Positions 38,301 through 52,308 are shown, counted from the first letter of the stretch. The stretch is DNA of 64,000 bases from Plantago major (GCA_026545765.1 JAIFAC010000201.1:1-64000); one strand, 5' to 3'. Notes: generated by a model from the letters alone, not told the origin. Made by a program: numbers and translations.

Positions 38301-39792
38301 AATGTTAGAGCAATGGGCTTCAAAAAAAAGAACGCAAACTCTAAAACCTCCTAAATTATGCAAAAAGAAACTCAAAAGAATCCGAGTTGGAGATCACCTT
38401 GACAATGGGCACTCTTCCCAATCCCCAACCCCATCCTTCAAAACATTACCACTCAGCTCCTGCTCTTCATCCGAAAAACCCACACTTCTGGGCTCGCTCG
38501 ATCACAGAAGGAATTCAGAGATAATTATACCTCCGGCCTAATTCCGCCCCATCTGGGCCCAGATCACTCGTTTCATACTAAGAGAACGATTTTCATCCCA
38601 ACAATTTCAGCTCAGCCTGCATTCATTCGGCCTGGCCCGCCTCACATTTGTTCTGCTCAGCTTTTGTTTACCATTTTTATACTACAATTCGCCTGGGCCC
38701 ATTCTCGATCGAGTCGCTTTAGTTCTCAGATCGAGCAGCCAGCCTGCACGAAAATAATTGCAGATTTCTTACTGTATTGGGTACATAGAGTATATAATAA
38801 GAAAGATATATTTATGAATTTGAAATTGCACGTACAAGAATGGGCTTCTTGTATTGTGCTCGCTTGTTTCACCATCTTCGGTTTCAACCAAAGACTTTTA
38901 TACATCCGCTAAAAAGATAATGTCCTACCTAATTTAGACCATTTATTAAAATAGTAAAAAATAAATTCAACTTACCCCACCATATATCTATGTTTTTTTC
39001 ATTCTTTTTATCAATTCTATCGCTTTTATTCCGCCATACTTTCTTCATTCTTTATCATTTCATTTTCCACCAACAAAGAATAAATTATTGTCTGCCTTAA
39101 AAACAACACCAAAAGATTGTGACCTTTTGAAGGGATTTTAGTGGGAGTATATTTTAAGTTGTTTCAATAAAAAAAAAAAGAGGTGAATTTTAAGAATAAA
39201 ATGTTACTTTTGAAAAAAATTTAAATGCATGAATATAAAAGAGCAAAATATGAAGAGGTTTTGAGAAGAAGAGCATACCCATCATTCTCAGAAATTAACC
39301 TATTCTCTTTTTCATTTTAAATTCTCTACCTCAAAGACTCTTTGCGTATTAAGAAGCGTAAACTATCTCACGATAAATATAAAAAAACGTTGTTTCACAT
39401 TGTTAATATTACTTTTATCATGGGTTCATAAACTTTGACATCAAATCGCACTAACGATACGCCAGTGACGGCAAGTATTGGCCATTGTTAGTGTTGAATA
39501 TTAGGTGTGTCTCCATCAAGCAAGCTATACCCACGCTACCTTGTGCTTAATTACTTAATTGATGGGATTACTAGAATATTAATTAATTAAGATGCTATTG
39601 TACAATGGGGCCAACCATTTTACTGTCTATTAATCTGAGATATTTGACTTTAATAATTTTGATTGCCATTGAACTATCATTCATTAATCTTGTTGCAGAT
39701 CTTCAACCTTAACCTACTGCATTCAAGTTTTATTTTCTTCATACTAAAACTCCATCAAATCTCTTCAAAGATCTTGATCAGCAGCTTCATAT
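35311..39792. other. Gene-poor interval upstream of the bHLH cluster
   Basis: No gene recognised. Around 36905-36960 there is a weak box A/box B-like arrangement (GGTGAAATGGTAA, then AGGTTTGACCT) that could be a SINE remnant. At 38284-38541 an 85-codon frame has no known relative; it is in a locally GC-richer patch that may be transposon-derived. Confidence 0.3.
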
Positions 39793-40859
39793 ATGTTTCC
39801 TCTAAAGCCAAGAGATGAGTTGGTTTTGAATCTCCAACAACTCTACTCCATCATCACAAAAATATACCTTCTTTTCCAGTCATCAATAATTCCAGGATGA
39901 TCATGCTAAACATACTTCAGTTCTCCAACGCTATACTACTAGCACTACTTATAAGTTTCACTAACAACAGTGCCCACAAAAACCCTAACCCGACCGGAGT
40001 CTAGAGGCAGAGATCAGGCAGAGATCATGAGTAAGAAGTGCTGCATAGAAATATTGAGAGGCAAACGAAGAGAACAAATGGCTCAACTTTTTACTTCCTC
40101 TCTTAGATCTCTTCTTCCTCTTCATCACATCAAGGCATTAATTTCCATTTTTTTCTTGTTAGATATTAAAGGTCTTTTACATATGTATTTATGCAAAAGC
40201 CAATAACTACAAATGTGAAATTAAACTCTATGAATTTTTGGAACTTGAGATTTAGGATTGAAAATATAAGTAGTAGCAACTATGGGCGTGAGCTGATCAG
40301 AATTGCATGGCTTGATTATCTTTCTTATATCATCAAGTTGAAAACAATACGGAATTTCGAACTCTTGAATGAATATTGTGTTTTATTTCTAAAATTTTAC
40401 GAGACGTTTTGACATGATTATTACCAAAGGTTTCATTTAAGGGGTCAATTTTTAAAACCATGTATACTGCTGGTAATAGTTGGTAAGTTCCAACTGTTAA
40501 TTATTGGTCTTTTAGGAAAACACTCGTTATCTTGATCTCATGCACGAGTCCAAGGATTACATAAACAAGTTGCAATGTGCAAGAACCGCAAACCGTAGAC
40601 AAGATCAAGAAATTATCCTATAGCACTTCGCTATCGGAAATCAGTAGTTCGAATGGGAGTAAGAACCGAACTAGCCAATCATGTGGAAGTGAACAAGGAG
40701 CAAGATGGGAATTGAGATATTGATCAGCACCAGTTCCTCCGACCGAGCTCACTAGTGATGAAAGAGTTGATGATTAATGACCTGACGTCGTGAGCATAGC
40801 TCTGTCTCTACCAAAATAAACGGCAGATTTCTTCATAAAATCCATGCCGAGGTAATTAG
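39793..40859 (+). pseudogene. Decayed bHLH transcription factor, first of three paralogues
   Basis: MFPLKPRDELVLN at 39793 matches the N-terminus of the two downstream genes ([15 protein letters not shown] and MFPFNGQDELVFGN). The basic helix-loop-helix segment is split by frame changes at 40045-40130: LHRNIERQ, then RREQMAQLFTSSLRSLLPLHHIK. Exon 2 begins after an acceptor near 40513 with GKHSLS (GKRSIS in paralogue 2). It contains HVEVNKEQDG, IEILISTSS and finally STKINGRFLHKIHAE, where paralogues have [15 protein letters not shown]. In-frame stops occur in both exons and the linker is rearranged. Damage includes substitutions and rearrangement, not only homopolymer changes, so this is a true pseudogene. 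Confidence 0.75.
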
Positions 40860-43340
40860 ATATAAGAAATCCACGCCACCCAATTTTTAAGTTTGAGTTT
40901 TTCCGTACTAATCAGGCATCTAATGTTTTATCAGGTATGTTGTGTTCAGGCTATGATTTGAATCCTGTTGATCATTCCAAGTTGTGAGAGATTGACTACC
41001 AATTAACTAAACCGGATAGCCATCACAAGGTGCAATGCCATGATCACCGTCACAAAACTAGTTAATTTATAATAATCAATATATTGACGCTAGGGAGGGG
41101 AATTCATCCACATCACTTGAAAGTTGCAAGGAAAGTGAACTTAGTTTCAAAGATGGATGAATCAATTTCAAATGTAACTGGTTCGTGTAATAATTGTGGA
41201 TCCATAAATAATATTACTCTCATTATCTCAGCAAGGACACACAGATGTTTAACTGGTTAAGTAGTTTGATCTTTTATGTGTATCCACATGCAGAAAAGTT
41301 ATGGTTTGATCCTTCGAAATTAGGGTCTTTATGTATGTAAATGTGGAACGAAACTCGTTCCAATTTCTAAAAGACAGCCCAGGCTTTGCAGGCTTACCAT
41401 ACACCAATCAGTAAGCTTACAATGGTGATTGTGTGTGCTAGTTGTTGTGACAAAGACTTTGTATCTGGTTTAAGTTTAAATTTGTAGAATTCTAAACAGA
41501 AACATTTCCGGAATGTTATATACTTCAGGATGTTTTTACACCTTACGCTCATACATTTTACAATCATATTCACAGATGGCCACATATCATCACCACCCAT
41601 CTTGACTTGGATGCTACTATCATGTGACAAATTCTGAAATCCATCACTTAGCTTTCTTTAGTAAAACATAAGGTGATTCTGTAAACTAACGGGCCAACTT
41701 ATCGATATCATTCATCTATCAAGCATGTAATGCTTTGCAAAAAGAGATCTAATATTGGATACCGATGAAAGTAAAGTTTTGAGTTAAAACTGCAGATATA
41801 TGTGGTGTAATACTTGACAATATGTTACACGTCTAATTAAGAATGGGTATCATATAATGTGTATTTTTGTTTAATTATGTCCAGTTATAAAAGCCCAGTG
41901 ACTGTCCACAGGCTACCGCGATACAAAGATTTTGCCTTTGGCTTTAGGTGGTTTTGAGAAAATGCATAAATGATATTTTAAGTTTTGTGGGTTTGACATA
42001 ATAAAGATAACATTTGTTCGTCTCTAAACGTAGGCCCCAAATCCTAAAAAAATCGTACTTAATGGGTGACGTACTGACACACAAATGTAGTAATATTGAC
42101 CAAGTTGACTAACGACAAGGTCTACTCAGGTCAACCATTCAAACTCACTTTTGAATTCACATCATCGCCCATGTCGCTCTGCACTTAAAAACAAAAAAAA
42201 GTAAAATTAAGAAAATGAAAACTTAAATAGAAAACATTGAACCAAAAGATAAATAAATAAAAAAACAAAAATTAAAAATCAGAAGACAAAATCTCCAAAT
42301 TATCATTCCATCATTCCAATTTGGTCGTAATCATTAAAACTAAAAGGCTAGAGAATGGATCTCAATAAGAATAAAAAATCAAAGAATGAAGAATCAATAC
42401 AAAATAGACAGCCTGTGTAGAAAGAGTAAAAAATGTGTAAACAAGTAGATATATTTCATGGATTTTTTTACCACGTATTTATGAAAACTCAAAATAGCGC
42501 CAATAATTTCGTATCTTTATTTCTGCACTGCAATGCTACCAAGTCTTCCAATGAGCTCTTTCCGAACTATAATGTTGCCATTTTCCATATTGTTGAAGGT
42601 GAAGAAGAAGAAAGGCAAAGTTAAATTTTAATTTATAAGTTTCACTAATTTTCAAGCCTTTCATTTATTTCGCCAATGAATTTGGAAATTTTTATTCTCT
42701 AGAATTTGTTTTTTATTTTTACATTTTCTTACCAAAGTAATAACATCAAACCTAGCTGGCAACACTCTTAAGTTTAATGTCGATTAGATGACACATCAAG
42801 AATAGGAGTCAAGCAATTTTCTATTTCGACATGCCCGTAACTTAGTCAAGTACTATCGATATGGCTCATGGCGCCCCATTAATTCCCGCAATCAATCTGC
42901 AACTACCTATGGTTCATCGGGAATGGCTGGCCGCCGACGCACACGGACGCCAAGGCGTTCGTTTCAACTCCACTGCTGTTCATCTCCCCATCGACTAGTC
43001 ACAAGCTGCGCGCTTCTCCGTAGTCTTCGGGTTGAAGCAAGACCCCTAACCAACCCATGAGACTTAGTTTCATGCTGGTCCAGAGAGAAGCCAAGGCCAC
43101 CCACCTTCTTCGCGTGAATTGACCAAATAAGCGGGTGAGATAATCATCCCAACTCACTACCAACACAACTAGTCAATCGACCTTCATGAGGAAGGTCACC
43201 AACAAGCCAAACTCTACCCACGACTCTCCCTAACCAACAACAAAGACGTGGTCCAATCCACTCGGCACTCCAACCGCCACCAATATTGGGATAAGGACTC
43301 CAAACCAAGAAGGTCGAAATATAGAGACATGTACAAGGAG
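40860..43340. other. Intergenic DNA; the last 500 bases are compositionally distinct
   Basis: No gene recognised. From about 42830 to 43330 the sequence becomes clearly richer in G+C (for example GCTGGCCGCCGACGCACACGG). It has no intact frame, which suggests an inserted piece continuing into the CACTA-like segment. Confidence 0.35.
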
Positions 43341-43590
43341 CACTATAGAATCATCCCAGAATCTGACTTTTAAAGGCGACGATTTTATCCGTCGCCTCGT
43401 GAAGCACGCATCGCTACTGGGCGACGATTCTATCCGCCGCCCAAGCCAAGGGCCTGATAAGCAAATCTGTCGTTCAGGCGACGGATAAAATTATCCTGTC
43501 AGCCACGTAGCCGACCAAAATTAAAAAAAAAATTTAGCGACGATAGATTTATCCGTCACGGCAATGGAAAATTGGGAATTAGCGACAGAT
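43341..43590. mobile_element. CACTA-like transposon terminus with hairpin subterminal repeats
   Basis: Starts CACTATAGAATCATCCC. It is followed by repeated near-palindromic units such as GGCGACGATTTTATCCGTCG (43374-43393), GGGCGACGATTCTATCCGCC (about 43420), GGCGACGGATAAAATTATCC (about 43477) and GCGACGATAGATTTATCCGT (about 43535). Such GCGACGGAT hairpins at a CACTA end are typical of plant CACTA (EnSpm) elements. I did not find the opposite TAGTG end or a transposase. Confidence 0.5.
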
Positions 43591-46500
43591 TCCAGATCCA
43601 TCCAAAAAACATATCCTCCACCATCCCACCATCCCATCCATCCATCCCATTTCCATCCACCACCTATCTTTCCATCATCATTCATCGCCCCGACGACCAG
43701 CTAGCCCACCGTCGTTTAGTCACGGCAGTCATCCTCACGTCAACCTGATCCAACAAACGATATCGACCATCATCCTGGTCTCTATCTCTTCACCTCTACA
43801 TCTTCCGCCATCGATCACGCCGGAAGTTCTTCGGTCGGCACCACACCTGTCACCTTGAACCTCACGCCTCAGGTTTGCTTCGTCATTTCGCAGGTCGCCG
43901 GTGCTCTTGCACTTCTAACCCATTCGATTGTAGATTGAGCGCTCACAACAAGCCAAGGTCAAATTTCAGGTCGAAGTCCCGCTTCCGTACCAAATTTTCA
44001 AAGTTCGGGATCAGATTGGTCAGAGAACAAACGAGCAATCACAAGATGCTAAACCCTCAAACATCGTAACCATTTATGCCTTTTTTTTCAGAACCGGCCT
44101 CCAGATATTATACTGCATCGCAGGTACCAAGGATACAAGTATATATTTATTCATGTCAAATGATACGATCGTTGGGACGGAGATACTATGAAATCGTGTA
44201 ATTCACCCTCCAGAGGCGATCACTTTCACTTTACAATTACTCCAATAAACAGTACCGGTGGTAGTATTACGCCTCCTCAATTTCATTGTAAATCGTTTAC
44301 ATTTGATTTTGATTGGCCAATCTGACTAATAATTACTATAACCATAATAAGAATAATTTAATATCATATAATAAAAATTTAACGCCTAAATAATATATAA
44401 TTTAATAATTTATTTATTATCATCGTTGGTTATAAATTGTGGTCAAACTATATCAGCTTGACTGTAATAAGAAAACGTAATAATTTTCCAAATTATGAAA
44501 GATAAAACTTTATCATGTTAAGCCCATGTCAAATCAAAGGCTAATAATAAATTAAGCAGTTTTATAATATGAGGATGAACATTTCAAAGAAAAATCCCCA
44601 AATATTGGGGCTCAAAATCGCTGCATTCACAACATCATGCGTGATCCAATCCATCCCTAATGCAGATGAACGGATGATACTTGAACAACTCATTTAACCT
44701 AGATAGGTGACGTTAATTTCAGAGGATGGTGGCCTTCCGAAAATTATTAGGGGAATGCTATGTTTTGATTGGAGGGCGTACTTCTGGGTACTTCCGCTGT
44801 ATTTTTCTGCAAGCAAAAGAAAATATGTGATGATCCTAGTTGATTCTTATTTATATAGTTGTGTTTGTAACTGTGCGCGTAGCAAAATGTCACATATGCC
44901 ATTTATGTATGCCTCACAAGGAAAATGTTTGATTTCTTAATTTTTACAAGAGAATACTTGTAAGAGATAAAGAGTATGAGAATAACATCAAATGTTTTCA
45001 TAATGCTTAGATTAACGTATTATTATTTTCAAACTAAATACGCATCGCTTTCAGATCTAAACATACAAGTGTGTAATATTATGTTTATTCCGGCTTTTTA
45101 GTTTTTATCCTCACGGTTTAAGTTTAGAAAATGTCTGAAGAGGCTCCCCAAATTTCATATCCACACACCAATAATTTGGGTCCAAATACTAGGCTCATCA
45201 TTCTGTGTACATTTTATACGCTATACTTTAATCTCATGTATACAGCAAATGGTGGTAATTTGTTTTAAGATTGAGGGATCAAATTGCATTCTGATACTTA
45301 TGCGCTGTTAACTTTAATATAAGATATACAAACTTCAGTAGACATCAGCTTTTTAAGAAATATAATTCAATATTATATTCAACTTCTAAACATTAACATG
45401 TATTTACTATATTCTCATTGGCCGCACATTATCCACACAATACAATCATGTGGATGTTTGTGGCTTAATCAAACATGTCATATGCTTGTATTTAAATTTA
45501 TAAAACTTAAGGAAATGTAGAGGATGTTGCAAAACATTATAAGCTGATATTCTTAATCTTGTCCATCAAGCGATTGTTATATAACTAGTCATTACTCTAG
45601 CTCAACACGCTCTAGAATAATCATTAGAATTATTAGTACCACATTTTTGGCATTGAATTTGGGATCACTTGGAACTTACAAACAATTTAATAAAACATAT
45701 AGTAGTTGCCCGTCGAGAATCATAGTAGTAATTAGATATGCTATATTCACAAAACTCATTAGCTCATTTCAATTCACCAGCTTTAGTTCGGGCTCACTGC
45801 TTAGCTTATATTATTTATACTACAATTCGTCATTTAAATGTCACTACTGCATCTAAGTTAACAAAACCTTAGTATCACCATCACTGGCTATAAGTGAATT
45901 GAAGAGATTAATGATTTCTATCCACATAGTTTAACAAATTATGCAGGTGCAATTGCAGACTTAAAGATTCTTTTGGTCAAACAAGGAATAGTAGTTAATC
46001 GACCTAATCACGATTTGATTAGTAAAGTAATCCCTCCATTTTTAAATTCAATACTTTTCGCTAACGCTTCACAAAAAGTAAATGAATAAATTAATTTATT
46101 ATATTAATTCATTATCAACCACATATTCATACCACAGTAATTTTCGTTCAATTAATATCTCACCACTTTAACCACTACACTTTCGGCGACTACTATATTA
46201 TTCTTAAAATCATGCAGAAATCAAATTGTTTCAAATTGTGCTTTCTTGACTAAACAATCAATCAGAGGTGAGGAACTACGCTACCACCTTTGAAACCAAC
46301 ACCTGCGACCCATATATAGGCACGGAATAACACTAAATTGGCAAAGTCACAAAAAAGCGATACATTATGTAACATTCTGAAACTTAATTGGCATGGGATC
46401 AAAACTGACAAAAAATCGAATCTCCAATTGATAATATCTATCTCTGTTTAACTGATTAAGTAACAGGATGTTAAGACCTGATGGTGTAATAGCGAATATT

Positions 46501-49500
46501 GACTGTCTATCTGTCACACACCAACATTTAAAAAATAGGGGAAATGCCATCTTATTGTCAACCACCATGAAGCTGAAAAGTTCATAGAGTTCCATTGCAA
46601 ACTTAGAGCTACTTGTAAAAATATCAACCATCTCCATTTGATCCCAAAAACAAAAATACTCCTAAAAATAGGTGACAACGTGTCAAGATCTCTTGGAGTC
46701 GCTCCAATCGGGCGTAATTGCTCAGAAGTTCGTATTCTAAACTACCTGCTAGATCAGTGTTCCAACACAAATATTCTGAAATATTTTATATCGATCATTT
46801 TCAAGGACGAATGTCTTCATGTTGTAATGATCTTCCAACATAAGTTGGAAATTACCTTGTCATTTATGTTGTATAAAACTAATACTGACTGTACTTTTTA
46901 CATAAATGAATATAATAGCACTAATTATAAATTAGTATAGCTAATAGCTAGCTAGAGTGGTGACCAACAATTAAGAGTTGGTAATAGTAGTATATCTATA
47001 TATCATCAATCACTAATAAATATGCTTTGATGATTCGTATAATTAGTGTTTAATTATTTTATAAAACAACTTTGCAAAGACCAAATTGATTTGATTGACC
47101 ACAGACATTTCCCTTTAATTTGGTTGGTCATCAAGTACAACAATTCTTTTCCTTTCCTTTCACTCAGGCCAAATAATGAAATAATATAGTGGATTTCCAC
47201 AAGATTTGATCTAACATATAGTAATATATATTCCTATCTAAAACGAATGGACTCTTGGGATTTATTTGAAAATAACTTGTAACTGGAGTTTTAAGGATGT
47301 GTTTTGCATCACTATATTGGTATGTTCCTCCCTGACTGATAAGCTATACGTTTAATCAAGTGTTAATTTAGTGCTAAACGGAGGTAACGACATATATGCA
47401 ATGCAAGTTAATTGTGTTCATAGAGCAATAATAATTTATTTTCACTCTGGACTAATCTAAGATATACTTCAATGTATGATCATGATCTTGTTTAACTACT
47501 ATTTAAAGCCTCTTTTTCAACTCAAATTTCATCGAATCGAATCAGTAGATAAAATATAACCACAGCGAATCGAATCAACTAAATTGCTTTTAAGTTAAAA
47601 TATAATTTGACTTGTTTAATTACTTGATCTTTAAAAGGGATGAGAGCGAAAAGGAGCTACGTATATATCAATGGGATCTGCCGCGCAACATATTTTAAAT
47701 TGTCAAAATCTTTTAAGGGACACAAACGATCATATTTGTTATTAGACATTGTTAATTAGTTGGGCAATCAGTAATTTCAAAATTGTAATGTACTCTCCCG
47801 TATTAAAACAATTGTCATTTTGACTTTTTACGATAAATGCAAAATTTATGACGAATTAATTTTAAACTAAAATGATTAAATATTTTATAAAATTACATTA
47901 CCGCTTTTCATTCAAACTTTTCATTATATATTTTAATTAAACATTTCACCATCACATATATTAATTTATCTTCAAATATGACACATAATCATGACCATAA
48001 AAAATAAAAATGTATAAACTGCTTTTTAAAGAGACAGTGCCTTGTTCTACGCGGATGCTTATCCGCATGCCTCCAAATTTTTAATTCTAATTTTTATATC
48101 CCGATACTAATAAAGGTTAAAAGTATTAAAATAAACGATGCGACAGCACTTAATCTATAATTTTGCTTCAAAATAATTTAAATCTACGCCAGCTTTATTA
48201 GAAATTAATTCTATTATTATATATTAAAAATTTTACGTTTTTCATATATACCGTTATTTCTAATTTAAAATTTTTCGCATTGGGCCTTAATTTTTTTGGG
48301 CCGGCCCTGAACAGAGATAATATATATGAAGTATATTTATATGTCAAAAAACTGTGATGATGAGTGTCGATGAAATTATCCACAGCTCACATACCACTGT
48401 GTCCATGGACCACGGGAGTTCATGTCCAGCAAACTTGGTCGCTCTGATTTTGCAACCCTATCTTTGAACAAATTGAGCATTATTATATGATATAATATAC
48501 AATACAACAAAATTTGTGTCTTAACAATCAACCATCGGGCCCGGTATTGATTAATTTGCAGGTGTGCCCTCTCCGGCCCTATTGTCGATGGATCATCATC
48601 ATCATATATCACATGCAATGCAAACTTTATCCTTACTCGGTCCATGCTTGCACCTGTTGCGTTAGTACGATTGACCCAACCCGAAGCATATGTCAGTTCT
48701 TCACTGATATATATATCAGAGTAGTGTATAAACTAATTTTTCCAAGAAAAAAATATATATATATGTCGACTAATCTTAAAATTTATTTTTGATTCCAACC
48801 GGAGATCGCTCCAATATTAAGACGGTTTACGGTTTCAATCGGTATAATAGATTTGAACGACCAATTACAATTACGATTAATCAGAATTAATGACGCACTA
48901 ATCCATTCCCAAATTACAATTATCATAACTCCAATTTTACGAATTGATCAATCAATCAATCGAGAAAAATGATGAAAAATCGCATTTAAAAAGAATATGA
49001 CAAGCAAGAATTTGACGAAAGCGAGAAAATGGACGGTTCATCGGCTGCCTCATGTAACGTATCGATTTTCCACGTTTATCTCCGACATTCGACATTCACT
49101 CATGCTAAATGACACATTCCACATTCAAATGCAATTAATACCTAATCAGAATAAGAATTGATATTTAAGACTCAATCAACACTTGGCCACTTAAATAAGA
49201 AAATTTAAATTCCTCATCAAGCATCAAAACGAATTTTATCCTCGCCGACTATCTGCCTTATAATAATATGATAATGTTGAATATATAGTTGAGTACTCCG
49301 TGTAACAATGAAAGATGTGACCTTCCTTGAAGTGTGAATGCATGTTCAATGTGGGAGTTCATTATTGATTGTCATGATATATACTAAACCACGCGCGCAA
49401 CTCATGTGCACAAGAAAATCAAGATATTTATAAAATATTCCTACCATTTCGTAAAAATTACATTGATTTCGATCACAACTGCCTTCGAGCCACCACAAAT

Positions 49501-49704
49501 TACTCATAAACGATAATAAGAATAATTTAATAAAATCATATGTATAGGGTCCTATATGATTAACTATTAATCTCCTCTTGCTTATGACTTCTCCCGATCG
49601 AATTAATCATCATGTACGCCATTATAATCAAGCCAAGATTATAACTACAGATCTCAATACCCTAGCTAACCAACAATCCTATGATCTTTTCCTCAAATAA
49701 GTAC
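43591..49704. other. Intergenic interval between bHLH pseudogene 1 and bHLH gene 2
   Basis: 43600-43900 is C-rich with CCATCCCA repeats, probably still part of the CACTA-like insertion. No gene was recognised further on. A 90-codon minus-strand frame (46365-46637) is of unknown nature. MITE-like TCCCTCC starts occur near 46031 and 47794, without clear partners. 47516-47608 belongs to the AACCGAA-rich dispersed repeat. Confidence 0.3.
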
Positions 49705-49714
49705 TATATATAAA
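49705..49714 (+). promoter_or_regulatory. Probable TATA box of bHLH gene 2
   Basis: TATATATAAA lies about 70 bases before the ATG at 49781, consistent with a short leader. Confidence 0.5.
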
Positions 49715-49780
49715 CTCCACTCGATATGATTCATAGTTGAATCGAACAGAGATTTCTCATCAAGAATCTTAATTACAGAC

Positions 49781-52308
49781 ATGTTTCCACTAAATCCAGG
49801 AGATCATGAGCTTGTTTTTGGAAACCCTACTAATTATGAAGAAGATAGCAACATGTATGGAGCTGATCATCATCAAGATGAGCTATTCATTATGATTATG
49901 GATCAATTTGCTCTGACTAAGAGTATAAACTTCATGAGCACGAGCAACATCTGCAACAACAGTACCACCGGAAAGAAGCAGAACGAGGTGGACTTAAAAG
50001 TTAGAGAAAGAGCAGAACAAGGAGATGAGGAAAGCTATGCATAGGGAAATTGAAAGAAAAAGGAGGCAAGAAATGTCACAACTTTATGATTCACTTAGGT
50101 CTCTCATTCCTCTTCAACAATTAAAGGTGATCATATTTCCCCCTTTTTTCCTTCATTCTTTTTGCATTTATGATAGAGATTCATGTCTATCATAATTTAG
50201 TAACATAATTCACATGAAGTAGGAGATGATCAATTATGCATGTTCAAATTTTGCATATATAGTTCTATTATTAGTATTTTCATTTTCATATATAAGTTTA
50301 GGTTAATTGGATGTGATTACATATACTAATTAACTAGCTAGCTATATGGTATTTTACCAACACTTTCTCCAGCATAAATTTTCTAGCAGTACATGCGGGA
50401 AAATACTTTTACAGACCTGCAGGTCTAATGTAGACCGAACTTATGGATGAGAATGAGGCATATGGCTTTAAAAAATTATATCACTGCTTTTTATCAGGTG
50501 AGACGGGCTTCGTTTGAGTTGCAAGTCTACAATTTAATCATAGACTCGGTCTATACCACTCTTTTGGACTACTAAATACTAATGATGATGTTTGACAATG
50601 CAGCTACAAGTATTAAACCTAAACCATAGTTTGTCATTTTGAAGGGGAAACGCTCGATATCAGATGTCATGAAGGAAGCGGTTAGCTACACGAAGCAACT
50701 AGAAAAGAACGTTAAAGAACTGGGAACACGAAGAGATGAGCTAAAGGGACAATCTACTTCTTCGTCGCGTACTCAGACCGGTAGTAGCAACTTGCCTTGT
50801 CATGTAAAGGTGAATCCAGACAAAGATGGGATTGAGATTTTGATCAACACAGGGTCCACATTCGAGCTATCTCACGTGATGATAGAATTGCTTGCCCGAG
50901 AACTCGATGTTGTTAGCTGTGTTTCCACCAAATCAGATGACAGGTTTCTCCATAAAATCCTAGCACAGGTACAATTTCTAAAATTAGATGAAATCCAGAT
51001 TATTTCCTCTCATATGGTTTCTATGATATTTGCATTAATGTAATGAACATATTTGTGTACACAACTCAAAAATCTGCAGGCAAATGATAAGAGAGAACTT
51101 CAAATTGATTTATCCAAAGGAAGGGAGATTGAATAAAGTGGTTAATTCATCTCTTGGTTGATTTGTGATGGATAGTTGATAATTTTGATACTATAATATC
51201 GACTTCAACAAGTATACTATGATCAATTGGGCGCCAGAAGAACCAAACAAGAATGCATTTGTTGTACTCAACCTATGGCGTTTCACATTGTACTCGATCG
51301 GTATATGTTATTAGTGGTGAGTTTGATATTCAAGTCATGATTATGTGATTTTTTAGTAATAGTTTATGAGTCAAAAAAGAGAAAAAACACTGATATGATA
51401 GGCGCCTCATTGTAATTGTAATATAGTGTTGGGGTTATTTTCAGATAGTCACATGTTTTAAAGATCCCTGAAAGAAATTTGTCATTTTCGTCATTTCAAT
51501 ATGAAACTAATGTTAATTGGGGGTAGAGAGAGGATCGTAATGTGAAAAATTGTAGTATAATTTATACTCCCTCCGTCTCGCAGAACTTCATACATTTGTC
51601 ATTTTTAGCCGTTCCACAGAACTTCATACAATACAAAAAAAAGGAAGCTACCCCACACCTAACAAATAATAAACAATTTCAAATTTACACTCAAATTACA
51701 CATTTTACCACTAAAAGTACACTTTTTCCCACATTTTCTATATTCTATCATTACTTTAACTTTTCGCATAAAACTGCGCGTTAACCCTAATGTATGAAGC
51801 CTTTTCCTTGAGTGAGACATTATTCAAGGAGTGTTGGTGTAATTAACCTTTGACATATTTCAACTTTTTATACTCCACGTTCCACAATTACATCGTGATC
51901 CTTTAGAGGTGCACTATATGGCAAGCCCAAACTAAATAGTAATTGGCCCATCACGTGGAATTATCCAGCAAAGCAGACAGGTTGGCTTGTTGACTTGTAC
52001 ACTTGTAATCAATTGTCTGTGAGATGAAATTATAGCTTAATATATACCAACTAGCTTATATGTTTTTTTCAACTGAAATTTACTGAACTAAACTGTAGTA
52101 TAAAATATAAATCTGCCATAACTGAACGAATTAATCGAACTAAACCGAATTTAGCTTTTAAGTCGAAGCAATGTGTTTTAATTGTGAGATTTTGTTACGT
52201 TTACAGGCTGCAGGTGATCAGAGACTTGTTGATTTGTTGAGGTTGCAAGAAAGATTGACTGACGTGATTAATAAAGATGATTCTACAAAAGATTCCCAAA
52301 ATATATAG
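49781..52308 (+). CDS. bHLH transcription factor, second of three paralogues (ORG2/bHLH118-like clade)
   Basis: Nuclear DNA-binding factor of the plant bHLH group that includes Arabidopsis bHLH36/118/125/126. Exon 1 is 49781-50126, exon 2 is 50645-50968. Exon 1 carries [15 protein letters not shown] and the basic helix [27 protein letters not shown] (His-Glu-Arg contacts as in E-box binders). Exon 2 carries [23 protein letters not shown] (helix 2), then [10 protein letters not shown] and RFLHKILAQ. Exon 1 is 346 bases, one too many. An extra G near 50025 (AAGGAG) shifts the frame just before the basic region. Two last exons are possible: 51080-51161 ([12 protein letters not shown]...EGRLNKVVN) and 52207-52308 ([22 protein letters not shown], intact to TAG). 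A MITE lies between them. Target genes are unknown. Confidence 0.8.
51567..51833. mobile_element. Stowaway-like MITE
   Basis: Begins CTCCCTCCGTCTCGCAGAAC after a TA and ends with TGTATGAAG...GAGTGAGAC...AAGGAGTG. The ends are imperfect inverted copies (CTTCATACA / TGTATGAAG and GTCTC / GAGAC). The AT-rich core has no coding capacity. It sits between the two candidate last exons of bHLH gene 2. Confidence 0.7.
52066..52166. repeat. AACCGAA-rich dispersed repeat copy
   Basis: TTCAACTGAAATTTACTGAAC ... TATAAAATATAA ... CGAATTAATCGAACTAAACC ... GCTTTTAAGT closely parallels 47516-47608. A related stretch lies at about 34485-34570. Class unknown. Confidence 0.5.

Noticed and set aside
46365-46637. 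90-codon minus-strand frame
   Set aside because: Superficially protein-like composition, but no family recognised and no flanking exons.
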